A DNA stretch of 22,500 bases from contig MCFG01000011.1 in assembly GCA_002104895.1 (NCBI GenBank), forward strand, positions 325,001 to 347,500, written 5' to 3'. The notes under the pieces are model-generated. The model was not told the DNA's origin, did not search any database, and saw nothing but the letters and a program-made list of their open reading frames with translations. Positions within the stretch are counted from its first letter, which is position 1. Every line of letters begins with the position of its first letter. This stretch comes from Anaeromyces robustus (taxonomy: Eukaryota > Neocallimastigomycota > Neocallimastigomycetes > Neocallimastigales > Neocallimastigaceae). Both the position numbers and the translations under genes were made by a program. Positions 1 through 10,905 of the stretch are shown here, in pieces.

Positions 1-1
1 C

Positions 2-35
<34 letters not shown>

Positions 36-42
36 TTAATAG
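1..42 (+). other. 3' end of an intron of the TPR gene
   Basis: The window opens inside an intron that ends with AG at 41-42. It contains a run of 16 T (2-17) directly followed by 18 A (18-35), which could fold as a perfect A:T hairpin. The exon after it reads open from its first base, so this intron is inferred to be phase 0. Confidence 0.65.
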
Positions 43-2601
43 ATTCCATCTGCTATTGAATGTTTAAATAGATCTATTACAATTAATCCAGATAATGTTC
101 CATCTTGGAATTTATTAGCTCTTTTATGTTCAGCTCAAGGTAATATTACTCAAGCTTTAAAGGTTTGTGAAATTGGTTGGAAAACTACTGTTACTAAATT
201 AACTCAATTACAAGCTGCTCAGGATTATCCAAAGGATGGTGAAGAATCTAATGTATCTTCAAATGTTGATACATTATCTGCCCTAGAATCTATTAAATCT
301 AAATCTAAATTTAGATGGGATTTAGTTAGTCGTGCCAATAGAGAAGAACTTATTAGGTAATTTTAAATGAAAATAAGTTAAAAAAAATAGTAATAATAAT
401 AGTAATAAATAAATAAATAGATAAATAATGAAATGAAATGAAATAATAATTTAAAAAATTCTTAATAAATATAAACTTATTAGCTTTAAGGTGACTCACT
501 TCTTATTACATGTTAAGCATTTTGGTGCTCAAGAATCTGTTAAATTATTACAATCTTTATTCTCACTATATATGAAATTATTTGTTAGCAATAATATTCC
601 AGGTGTTGGTGAAGTTGTTGCCCCAGAAATCAATGATTGTAGTAGTATTCGTATTCAAAAGAATGATTTAACTGTTCAAAGTGGTTATGATACTATAGAT
701 ATGAATTCATATGCTATTCCATTTAATCAAAGTAAGAATAATAAAAAAAATATTTTCTTCTTTTTTTTATATTTTTATTATTATTATTTTCATATATATT
801 AATTTTTTTATTATTTTATTATATATATAACACATATATTATTATTAATATTAATATTTTTATTAATTAATTAATTATTTTTCTTTTTATTATTATATAT
901 ATATAATTCTTTTTTACTATTATTATTATTATTATTATTTGTTTAATTGTATAATTTTATTATATAACAATATAATATCAATAAATTAATAATAATTAAA
1001 AGATCGTGCTTTAGATACAGTATCATTTAGTGCATTTACCTCAAATCAAGCACCAAACTATTCACCATATCATTTCCGTCAACTTGATTTATTGATTACC
1101 CTTTGGATTATTTCTTCAAATATTTCAAGACAATTAGGTGCTTATAATGAAGCTTATAAAGCTATAATGGAAGCTAAACGTTTAGCTAAAATTATGGGAC
1201 ATATAGAATATCAAAATCGTAATAAGGGTAGTAGTATCTTTACTAATTCTAAAAAGAATGAAACTTATTCTCCAATTCGTAATAAACAAATTTCAGGAGC
1301 CGCTTCTGTTGTTTCTAATTCAGTCCAATCAGATAATATTAGTATCAGAAGTAATAGAAGTAGATCAAATCTTAGTGAAGTTTTAGAAGAAACTAATATT
1401 AATAACCTTAATGATCTTACTTCTCCTAATCCAAATAGAATTCGTAGAACTAATTCTGCTAAAAGCGCTATTTCATTATTAGGTATTGCTTATCCAGCTG
1501 AAGTTCAAAAAAGTGATTCTCCATGGGAAATTACTAGTAATAGAATGAGAAGAGTTATTGCAGATTTAGAATTTGAGGTAATTAATTATTGATTTATTTT
1601 TATTAATTTTTTTTTTAAAAATAAATAAAAAAAATTGTTTTAATATATATATAATATAATATATAATATATAATATATTGTTTTATTTTTTTTTTTTTTT
1701 TTTTTAACTTTATTTTTTAAAAATTATTACTAAATATATATTATACATATTTTAATTAAAAAATAAAATAAAATAAAATAAAATAAAATTACTTTGTATT
1801 AAATAGAGAATTCAAATTCAATATGATCAATATAAACGTTTAAGAAATAAAATTAGAAAACCAAACCCAATTTATGATAAATATTTAAATAAAGCAAAAA
1901 TGTTTGAAGTTGATATTGATGAATTAATTAATGAATCATCAAATTCATTAAATTCTCCATCCAAAGAATCTAGTGATATAAAAATTGTTCTTACATCAGA
2001 TGATGATAATTCTAAGAGTGACGGTTCACCTATTTCTGAAAAACAGGCTGATGATAATAAATTAGAATCTCCTAACCAAGCTGATAATAAATCCATTATG
2101 TCTAATAAAGAATCAAAATCTAATACTATTTCAACTATTAAAAAACCACCAATGTTAACTGATATGAAATCTGATGATGATAAGGAAGATGAAGAAGAAA
2201 AAGAAATTGTTGAACCAATGAATATTACTTTAGATTCCCTTATTGATCAATTACATAATGTTAGTATTATTGATGATGATCATTTACCAACACGTGTTTT
2301 ACTTGGTCAACTTTACTATCAAACCAAGAATTATGAATTAGCTGAATATTGGTTACAACGTTCTGTTAAAAATAATAAGAATCGTGGTGCAAATGGAGGT
2401 AAAAGTGGTGAAACTACTTACTTTGGTGGTGTTACAGGATCATGGGGATGGGAAGGTTGGCATTGGCTTGGTATGAGTTATAATGAATCTAATATGGGTA
2501 AAGAAAGTCAAGCTATTCAATGTCTTCAATATGCTGTTGATTTAGAACATCGTTCACAACCACGTGGTTTTGAATGTATGTCAAAATTCTGTCCACTATA
2601 A
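43..2601 (+). CDS. TTC7/Ypp1-family TPR protein, C-terminal 643 residues (5' end outside window)
   Basis: This is the 3' part of a spliced gene with exons 43-356, 484-731, 1003-1577 and 1807-2601 (TAA at 2599-2601). All junctions are GT-AG and keep the frame, with introns of 127, 271 and 229 nt. Residue numbers are for this fragment. A TPR unit lies at about 1-46 and contains WNLLALLCSAQG, very like TTC7. Another lies at about 220-255 (LWIISSNISRQLGAYNEAYK). The C-terminal pair at about 510-640 has the LGQLYYQTKNYELAEYWLQ unit and then WHWLG...AIQCLQYAVDLE..., matching the TTC7/Ypp1 C-terminus (ALELE..SP...F). Family members scaffold the type III PI4-kinase (Stt4/PI4KA) with Efr3 at the plasma membrane, supplying PI4P. 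Unusual points are a Ser/Asn-rich stretch (about 260-350), an acidic Ser/Asp/Lys-rich stretch (about 410-515), and a Gly/Trp-rich insert in the last TPR. The family call comes from remembered similarity. A generic TPR protein is the alternative. Confidence 0.72.
357..483 (+). other. intron of the TTC7-like gene (127 nt)
   Basis: The donor is GTAATT after AG at 355-356 and the acceptor is TTAG ending at 483. A second AG at 489-490 would put a stop codon across the junction, so 483 is the supported acceptor. The intron is phase 2. Confidence 0.75.
732..1002 (+). other. intron of the TTC7-like gene (271 nt)
   Basis: The donor is GTAAGA at 732 and the acceptor is AAAG ending at 1002; the intron is phase 1. 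The interior is almost pure A/T, with ATT and TA runs. Reading through the donor soon meets low-complexity Phe/Tyr codons and a stop. Confidence 0.75.
1578..1806 (+). other. intron of the TTC7-like gene (229 nt)
   Basis: The donor is GTAATT directly after a complete GAG codon and the acceptor is ATAG ending at 1806; the intron is phase 0. It contains TATA-type runs, a long T tract near 1686-1705 and a short AAAAT array near 1758-1790. Confidence 0.75.
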
Positions 2602-2681
2602 ATAAATAAATAAATAACAAAATAACAAAATAATGAAATTTTTATTATTTACTTTTCATAATAATTATATATATATACTTA

Positions 2682-2682
2682 A

Positions 2683-2713
<31 letters not shown>
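2682..2713. repeat. (AAT)n microsatellite
   Basis: About ten uninterrupted AAT units lie just downstream of the TTC7-like stop codon, probably in or near its 3' untranslated region. Confidence 0.85.
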
Positions 2714-2716
<3 letters not shown>

Positions 2717-2822
2717 TTTATTAAAAATAATTACAATATAAAATATATAAAATATATATAAAAAAAATATTAAGATATATATATAAATATTTAAATAAAA
2801 TTTTTAAATTATTATATCAACA

Positions 2823-2826
2823 AAAA

Positions 2827-2866
<40 letters not shown>
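2823..2866. repeat. (AAAT)n microsatellite
   Basis: About eleven AAAT units. It is the same 4-bp motif, read on the other strand, as the TTTA arrays elsewhere in the window. Confidence 0.85.
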
Positions 2867-3341
2867 AATGTTAATAAAATAAAATTAAAATAATTAAAAA
2901 ATAAAACAACAACAACAAATAATAAAACAACAACAAATATATATAAAACAAAAAATAAAAACTAAAATATAAAAAAAAAATTTTTTTTAATATATTCAAA
3001 ATCTAACGGCATTCAAATAAAAAATAAAAAAAATTCACACAAAAAAAATGCAATTATTAATAATTGATATTTACAAATAAAAAATAAAAAAAAAAAATAA
3101 AAAAAAATAAAATAAAATAAAAATAAAATATAAAAATAAAAATAAAAATAATTAAAAAAAAATTGAATTTTTTTTTTCTTTTTTCTTTTTTTTTTCAACT
3201 TTTGAAAAATAATATAAAAATATCATAATATATAAAATATAAATAATTGAACTATTCATTTACAAATGAATAAATTACATTTATTAATTTATAATAATAT
3301 TGTTTTTTTCTTTTTTTTTTTTTTGTTTTGTTTTTTTTTTA

Positions 3342-3377
3342 GTTTTTGTTTTTGTTTTTGTTTTTGTTTTTGTTTTT
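3342..3377. repeat. (GTTTTT)6 microsatellite
   Basis: Six G residues are spaced exactly six bases apart (3342, 3348, 3354, 3360, 3366, 3372) in an otherwise pure T tract. Confidence 0.85.
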
Positions 3378-4324
3378 TTTTTTATTATATTAATATATAA
3401 TGATTATTCCAATTAAAACTTTATTCATTATTCTTTATTATAAAGAAATGAAAAGTTCTATTAAATTATATTTAAATAAAAAAAAAAAAAATAAATGAAA
3501 GTTTTATTAATTTATTTATTATATATTTATTCATTTACTAATATATCCAATTATTTATTTATATATTATTTATTCATTTATTTGTTAATTTAAAAATTTT
3601 TTATAAAGTTTTTCCTATAATAATTAAAAACATTTGAATATATTATATTATAATATATTTGATTATATTATAATATATTAGTGGATTATTTTTTGACCAA
3701 TTTAATTTATATTATTGTAAAATTTCAAATATCTTAAAAATGATTGGTTAAAAATATTTTCTTCGAAAACTTTAAATATGAAGATTCATCATAATAATAA
3801 TAATAAAAATAAAAAAAAATAAAAAAAAAAGATAAAAAATAAAAAATAAAAAATAAAAAATAAAAAATAATATATAATATATAAATTGATTATTATTTAA
3901 ATATATAAATTTATGAAAGTATTTTCTTTTTTTTTTTTCTGTATTTAATAATTATTATTGGAAAAGTAATTAAATTGTAATTAACGGATTATTGAATGCT
4001 ATAAAAATAAACTTTAAAAAAACTATTTGTTAAACAAATAATTTAAGATATATAATAAGTTAAATAAATAAATAAATAAAAAAGGAGTAATGAATGATTT
4101 TTTATTTATTTTATATAAAATAAAATAAAATGTTTTTTTTCTAAATAGTGATTATTATTTATTACTCTTATTAATTTTTATTATTTTATTAATAAATAAT
4201 CATAACTGCCAAATAAAGTTTTCATGTTCATTATTTTTAAGGCTCTTAAAATAATTGTTGCTTTTAAAATTTTTTTATTAAAAAAATAAAATAAAATTTG
4301 TGGGGTTCATTATAAAAAAGATTA

Positions 4325-4564
<240 letters not shown>

Positions 4565-4879
4565 TACTTATCTTTTTTAATTTACTTATTTTTATTTATT
4601 ATTATTATTCTAAATGTTTAATGAATATGTAAAGCTTTTTCATTTATTATTCATTTTATATAATAGATAATTGCAATACGATAATGATATTTATACTATA
4701 GTTTTTGTATGTTTTAAACTAATTATATTTCATTTATTTTTATATAAAAACTTTTTTTAAAACTTAATTTCTTATTTGTCATTTTATTTTAAATTATTTA
4801 TATATTTGATTTAATATTCCATAATTAATATATTGATCATTATACTCTAATATATATAAATAATCTTCCCAATAAAAAA

Positions 4880-4886
<7 letters not shown>

Positions 4887-4928
<42 letters not shown>
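4887..4928. repeat. poly(A) run of 42 nt
   Basis: An uninterrupted A run is followed by GGAAG. No coding sequence or target-site duplication is recognisable beside it, so it is called a homopolymer and not a retrotransposon tail. Confidence 0.8.
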
Positions 4929-4930
<2 letters not shown>

Positions 4931-5577
4931 AAGAAAAAATTTTTAATGACTCTACTCTTTACTTTTTTTACCTTATAGTAAAAATTAATTTATAATATAA
5001 GTTTTCTTTAAGGTTTTTTTTTCTTAATATAGAAAATAAAATAACAAATAACAATATTACATATATATATTATAAATTATATATATTATAATATAATAAA
5101 TAAAAACAAAATATTTATTTTATAAAAATAAATTAAATCTCTATAACAACACAATTTATAAATTTATATAATACAGTAAATATAAATTATATATTGTAAT
5201 ATACTAAAATTAAAATATAAAAATAAACGGGAAAAGTTACTATATTAAAACAAAAACAATTTAAAATAGAATAGAACATACTTTATCCAACTGTTAATTT
5301 TTATTAAAATTCTACATTTAATTTATTAATCCATTATCAATATTTATATAATATAATAAAAAAAGGTAAAATATATTTTATATTAATTTATATATATATA
5401 TATAATATGTGTCTTTAATTGAATTTTATATTTTAAAGAAATAAAATATTTAAAATGAAAAATTTTTAAATAATAACTATATATTGTTAAAATGAAATAA
5501 TAATTCAATTAATTTTGGATGAAATGACAAAATAATAGAAATGTAATAGAAATGGAAATGTCTAATAAAGCATTAAC

Positions 5578-5864
5578 ATAATTATCTAATATAATTAAAC
5601 AATAATAAAAATATAATTATCTAAATATCATTAAATAATAATAAAAACATAATTATTTAAATATAATTAAATAATAATAAAAACATAATTATCTAAATAT
5701 CATTAAATGATAATGAAAACATAATTATTTAAATACAATTAAATAATAAGGAAAACATAATTATTTAAATACAATTAAATAATAATAAAAACATAATTAT
5801 CTAAATATCATTAAATAATAATAAAAACATAATTATCTAAATATCATTAAATAATAACAAAAAA
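5578..5864. repeat. 36-bp minisatellite, eight tandem copies
   Basis: Eight head-to-tail units start with ATAATTAT, at 5578, 5613, 5649, 5685, 5721, 5757, 5793 and 5829. The first is 35 bp and the others 36 bp. Two unit types differ mid-unit: type A has CTAAATATCATT (units 2, 4, 7, 8) and type B has TTAAATATAATT or TTAAATACAATT (units 3, 5, 6). Unit 1 is intermediate. Every reading frame meets stop codons within a unit on both strands, so the array is not coding. Confidence 0.93.
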
Positions 5865-6207
5865 ATGGTTTAAAATAATAATAATTTATAATTGTCAAAA
5901 TATTTACACAAAAATTTAATAATTATACTTTGTTTTATGAATATGTAATTAAATAATAAATAATCAGTCATAAACATATTTATTACTAAATTAATAAATG
6001 AATAAAAAATAATTCCTATTATTATTGATTATTAATTACTTATTTAACAAATGTTATTAAGTTACTAAATATGAATTTAAAATAAAATTGCTAATACTAT
6101 TTGTTATTAAAAATAAATAATATAACAATAATATTTTAAAAATTTAAATATATAAATATTACTATTATAAGTAATTAATTAAAACATCAATTGTTAAATA
6201 TCAATTA

Positions 6208-6240
6208 TTAAATATTAAATATTAAATATTAAATATTAAA
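6208..6240. repeat. 7-bp TAAATAT tandem repeat
   Basis: About four to five copies of a 7-bp AT unit lie within a wider TCAATT/TTAAATA-rich stretch. Confidence 0.7.
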
Positions 6241-6552
6241 CATGAATTTATATTTTATGTTAATATTTAATAATAATTAGTGATAAATAAAGCATATAAT
6301 AAATATTTTTATACATAATAATAAATAAAAAATTACCAAGATTAAATTAAATAATTCATAAAAATTAACAAGAAAAACGAATTTGTTTTTTAATACAATC
6401 AACAGAACAATCTAATGTAAAAACATAAATAGAATGAATGATATGATTATCATATACAATATATATTAGAAATAAGTATTATAATAACTTATAAAAAGAA
6501 TAATTTATAAAAAAAAAAGTTTCCATAAATAGTCTTATCTGTTTAATATAAC

Positions 6553-6557
6553 TAAAA

Positions 6558-6601
<44 letters not shown>

Positions 6602-6602
6602 A
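6553..6602. repeat. (AAAT)n microsatellite
   Basis: About twelve AAAT units in the AT-rich DNA upstream of the fumarate reductase gene. Confidence 0.85.
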
Positions 6603-7167
6603 AAAAATAGTGGATAATAAATAAAAATAAATAAACAAAAAAATTAATAAATAAAAAAATAATAACAAAATAAATAATTAATAATAATTGTAGTTAATAA
6701 ATAAATGAATAAATTTATTAACCAATAAAGCTATTAATATAGATTGGTATAAAACACCGTAATATATTAAATGGAATAATTGAATAATAAATGTATTCAA
6801 ACTTTATATATTATGATAAAATATTTGTGTATAAAAAATTTTTTCCTTTTATTTAATCCAAGTTAAATTTTTTTCTTAAAATAAATTATACTTTTATATT
6901 ATATATTTTATTTGTCCTTTTTATTATTGTTTTATATAATTAAAAAAAAAAAATATAATAAAGTTAATAAATATAAAATAAATAAAATAAAACAAAATAC
7001 AACAAAATAAAGAAAAACAATAATAATAATAAAAAATACGTATTACATAAATTAAATAAAAAAAAAAAAAAAAGATCATATAAGAAACTGAAAAAAAATA
7101 TAAAATAAATAAAATAAAAACAATATAAAATAAAATTTTAAAATTAATTGAATAAAATAAATAAAAA

Positions 7168-9192
7168 ATGAAAATAAAGACACGTATTATAACTTTAGCT
7201 GTCTGTATATTAATAGGTGGTGTATTATATTATTATTTTGATAAAACTATTATTAATAATCCAGGTACTAAAATCATGAGTTCCATTGACGAAAATACTG
7301 AAACTATCGTTATTATCGGTTCTGGTTTAGCAGGTTTAACTGCTACTGCTGAAGCATATCAAACAGCCAAAAGTATATTTAAAGATGACATAGCCAAAAA
7401 TCATAAATTCCCAAAAATTTATTTGATTGAAAAAGAAAAAAACTTTGGTGGTAATTCTGCAAAAGCTACTTCTGGTATGAATGGCGCTTTAACTAAATAC
7501 CAAAAAGAACTTGGAATCGAAGATTCACTCGAACAATTCTCAAAAGATACATTTAAATCAGGTGGTAATCTCAATGTTCCTTCTCTTGTAAATACTTTAG
7601 TTCATGACAGTAAGGATGCTGTTGAATGGTTTGCCCAATATAATTTAATTCTTTCAGCTATATCACAATGTGGTGGTCATGAAATACCACGTACACATCG
7701 TCAACAACCAAGAGCTGATGGTAAACCATCACCAGTTGGTTATAATATTATTAGTGGAATAAAAAATTATGTTCTTAATGAATTAAAAGACGAAGTTACT
7801 GTTTTATTAAACACTCGTGTAAAAGAAATTATCAAAAATAAAGATGGTAAAGTTGTTGGTGTCCAATATGAAACTACTGACTTAGAAACTAAAGAAACTA
7901 AAACTGATGTTTTAGCTGCTGGTGCTGTTATTTTAGCTACTGGTGGTTATGCTCATGATTGGACTGAAACTTCTTTACTTCGTCGTTTTGGTGAAGATTT
8001 TCTTAAGAATGTCCCAACTACCAATGGTCCATGGGCTACTGGTGATGGTGTTAAGATGGCTACTGCTATTGGTGCTAGTATTGTAAATATGGATAAGATT
8101 CAAATTCATCCAACTGGTTTCATTAAATTAGCTGATCCATTCAATCCAACTAAATTCTTAGCTCCAGAAGCTTTACGTGGTTATGGAGGTATTTTATTAA
8201 ATTCTGCTGGTAAACGTTTTGTTAATGAATTATCTACTCGTGATTTAGTTTCTGAAGCCATCTTTAAAAATTGTTCTGGAGTTGTTATGCGTCATAAGGA
8301 TGAAAAAGAAGGAAAAGAAATTGAAAAAGAAATAGTTCGTGCATGGCTTATAATGAATGAAGAAGGTGCTAAAAGTTTTGATATTGGTAGTATTAATTTC
8401 TATGCCAAAATTGGATGTATAAATGTTATAGATGGTATTGAAAAAGTTGCTGAATTTACTAATATTCCAATAGAAACTTTAAAGGCTACCATTTCAAAAT
8501 ATAATGATGATGCTGATAAGGGTAAAGATGAATTTGGTAAAACTAGATTCCCATTCAAATTTGCTGAAGATAATAAATTCTATGTTTCTGCTATTACTCC
8601 ATCAGTTCACTATACCATGGGTGGTTTATCAATGAATTCAGTTGGTGAAATTCTTACCCCAAGAAAGAAGATGAGTGTTAATGCTATATTAAAAACACCA
8701 ACTACTTTTGATGATCAAGCTGATTTAAAACCAATTCTTGCTTTATATGGTGCTGGTGAAGTTACTGGTGGTGTTCATGGTAAAAATAGATTAGCTGGTA
8801 ATTCTTTATTAGAATGTGCCGTTTTTGGTCGTCAAGCTGGTCGTCGTGCTGCTGAATCTGTTCTTTATTATAATCCAAATGAAGAAGATGAAGAATTAAG
8901 AACTACAGGTCTTTCTAAAACAAAATATACACCACTTACTTTCCGTGAATATCATAAATCTGATGATTGTGTCTACCTTAATCTTAAGAGTTCTTTCCAT
9001 TATGTTCAACCAAAACAATCATTACTTCTTCATGATCCAAAAACTGAAACTATTCAACAAGTTATTTGTTCTAATTTAGAAGATGGTGGTGATTATGGTG
9101 TTATAAAGATTAAAATGAGTCAATTAACTAATGATTCATTAAACTTAAAGAATTTATCTCCAGGTGATATTATTGAAGTAAAACTTCCATAA
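7168..9192 (+). CDS. FAD-dependent fumarate reductase, OSM1/FRD1-like, membrane-anchored
   Basis: This intact single-exon gene of 674 residues reduces fumarate to succinate with FADH2 and re-oxidises flavin without oxygen. Residues 7-24 form a hydrophobic segment after Lys/Arg residues, a signal anchor or targeting presequence. The Rossmann FAD site is at 47-62 (VIIGSGLAGLTATAEA). GGNSAKATSGMNGA (94-107) and PRTHR (174-178) follow. The catalytic region is complete: IHPTG with His314, RGYGG (337-341), NELSTRD with the presumed proton-donor Arg358, HYTMGG with His481, and NRLAGN with Arg541. The core ends near 570, and about 85 extra residues follow. In yeast Osm1 sustains ER disulfide formation without oxygen; a similar role is inferred from the anchor. 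A second in-frame ATG (codon 37, 7276) would give an unanchored protein. The first ATG sits in a good A-rich context. Gly codons are overwhelmingly GGT, suggesting good expression. Confidence 0.9.
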   Translation: MKIKTRIITLAVCILIGGVLYYYFDKTIINNPGTKIMSSIDENTETIVIIGSGLAGLTATAEAYQTAKSIFKDDIAKNHKFPKIYLIEKEKNFGGNSAKATSGMNGALTKYQKELGIEDSLEQFSKDTFKSGGNLNVPSLVNTLVHDSKDAVEWFAQYNLILSAISQCGGHEIPRTHRQQPRADGKPSPVGYNIISGIKNYVLNELKDEVTVLLNTRVKEIIKNKDGKVVGVQYETTDLETKETKTDVLAAGAVILATGGYAHDWTETSLLRRFGEDFLKNVPTTNGPWATGDGVKMATAIGASIVNMDKIQIHPTGFIKLADPFNPTKFLAPEALRGYGGILLNSAGKRFVNELSTRDLVSEAIFKNCSGVVMRHKDEKEGKEIEKEIVRAWLIMNEEGAKSFDIGSINFYAKIGCINVIDGIEKVAEFTNIPIETLKATISKYNDDADKGKDEFGKTRFPFKFAEDNKFYVSAITPSVHYTMGGLSMNSVGEILTPRKKMSVNAILKTPTTFDDQADLKPILALYGAGEVTGGVHGKNRLAGNSLLECAVFGRQAGRRAAESVLYYNPNEEDEELRTTGLSKTKYTPLTFREYHKSDDCVYLNLKSSFHYVQPKQSLLLHDPKTETIQQVICSNLEDGGDYGVIKIKMSQLTNDSLNLKNLSPGDIIEVKLP

Positions 9193-9336
9193 AAAAAAAA
9201 TTAATAAAATTAATATAACAAATAGAAATATAAATAATAAAAAATAAGTTAATAATAATAATAAAAATAAAGGAAGAAATAAAAAAAATAAAAAAAAATA
9301 AAAAAATAAAAAAAAAATTAAAAAATAAAATAAAAT

Positions 9337-9340
<4 letters not shown>

Positions 9341-9370
<30 letters not shown>
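9341..9370. repeat. poly(A) run of 30 nt
   Basis: Uninterrupted A run about 150 bp after the fumarate reductase stop codon, in A-rich sequence. Confidence 0.8.
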
Positions 9371-9374
<4 letters not shown>

Positions 9375-9595
9375 TATATATATATAAATTTATCCTAATA
9401 GTATATAAAATACATATATATAAATAATTTTATGCATATTTTTTTTACATATAAATCATAATAAAATATATTTCATACTTTTGATTAATAACAAAATTGT
9501 GTAACATATTTTATATGGTAATATTTATGAATTATATGTAATCTAATAATATTTAAAAAAAAAAAAAAAAAGTAAATTTTACAATAATAACTATT

Positions 9596-9597
<2 letters not shown>

Positions 9598-9628
<31 letters not shown>
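9598..9628. repeat. poly(T) run of 31 nt
   Basis: Uninterrupted T run followed by GAGG; no gene is attached to it. Confidence 0.8.
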
Positions 9629-9629
<1 letters not shown>

Positions 9630-10860
9630 AGGTTCATGATTCATTTTAAATTGTATAAATACAATGAATTATTAATTTTATTTATTTTTAATTTATAATT
9701 TATATATATATATATATATATACTTCTTTTTTTTTTTAGCAGTAAATAATAATAAAACTAATACTAATAATACTAATAATACTAATAATAATAATAATCA
9801 TAAATAATAAATGTATAAAAAAAAAATGTAAAATTACAATTATAAATAAATAAATAAGCAAATAAATAAATAAAAAATTATAATGCAATCTATTTAAATA
9901 TTAAAATAATAATAATAATAATAAGTATAAATTATACAATCCTCTTTTTATAATCTATATTAAATTTTTTCATAAGTTATATATTCTTTGTAAGATTATT
10001 CTTATTTTTTTTTTTTATGTTAATCATTAAACAATATTAACACATATATATTTCTAATTAATTATTTCACATTAATTATTATTATTATTATTATTATTAG
10101 TCATTTTAGTTTAAGATTTTAAAAAGTACCAACAACAATTAATAATTAAAAAAATAATAATAATGATAATAATAATAAAATTTTATATATTTTATTTTTA
10201 ATTTAAAAGTTAAAAATTAAAAAAAAAAAAAAAAAATTAGTATTGTTAAAATAGATATAGATTATATAATTTACTGTCATAATTAAATATTTAAAAAAAA
10301 TAAAAAAAAAAAAAAAACAATAAATATATATATATTTATTTATTTATTTTTATTTTATATATATTAAAAAAGTGGAAGATCCATTTATTATACTTATCTA
10401 TTAATTTCTGTTTTACTCTAACTTTAATACTATTGATTAATATTTTTTTTAATTATTAAATTTTTTTTTTATTTATATATATATTATAAAATATTATAAA
10501 ATATATATTGTTTATATTAATTAATATACTTTTTTTCTTTTTTTTCATTACTAATTTTTACTAATTTCTATTATTTATTATTACAATTATTAATAATTAT
10601 ATTATTATCAATAATTATAAATATATTACATTACTCAAAATTTTTTAATTATCAATTTTTTATTTTTCAATATCATTTAAAATATAAATAGTGAATGAAT
10701 AACTAAATTTCTACTAAAAGAAAAATTTTATTATGATAATTATTAATTTAATATACAAATTAATAATAAAGTAAATTTAATCCACATAAAAAAAAAGTAC
10801 AATATCGTTTACTTCTAAGTAATAAAAAATTGATCGAGATAAATGCCTTTTACTCCAAAA

Positions 10861-10905
10861 TCCTATACTCTAAATTATGAGAATACATCCTATACTTTAA
10901 ATTAG
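10861..10905. repeat. 17-bp direct repeat, period 28
   Basis: A TCCTATACT-(C/T)-TAAATTA unit occurs at 10861-10877 and 10889-10905, differing by one base. It lies in a stretch slightly richer in G+C than its surroundings, about 450 bp before the island at 11341. Confidence 0.7.

Noticed and set aside
1872-2096. 74-codon open frame on the minus strand
   Set aside because: It is the antisense shadow of the Ser/Asp-rich coding exon of the TTC7-like gene; the plus strand is supported by splicing and TPR similarity.
3013-3198. 61-codon Phe/Lys-rich open frame on the minus strand
   Set aside because: It is a translation of A/T homopolymers with no protein-like composition.
4887-4928. 42-nt A run as a retrotransposon poly(A) tail
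   Set aside because: No coding remnant precedes it and no flanking target-site duplication is visible; long A runs are common in this DNA.
5578-5864. 36-bp repeat as a CRISPR array or coding repeat
   Set aside because: Units are contiguous with no unique spacers, stop codons occur in every frame, and the surrounding genes are eukaryotic.
9737-9808. A T-tract plus TAG followed by an open Asn/Thr stretch, resembling an acceptor and coding exon
   Set aside because: The stretch is an AAT/ACT microsatellite of about 20 codons ending in TAA, with no upstream exon or donor to join.
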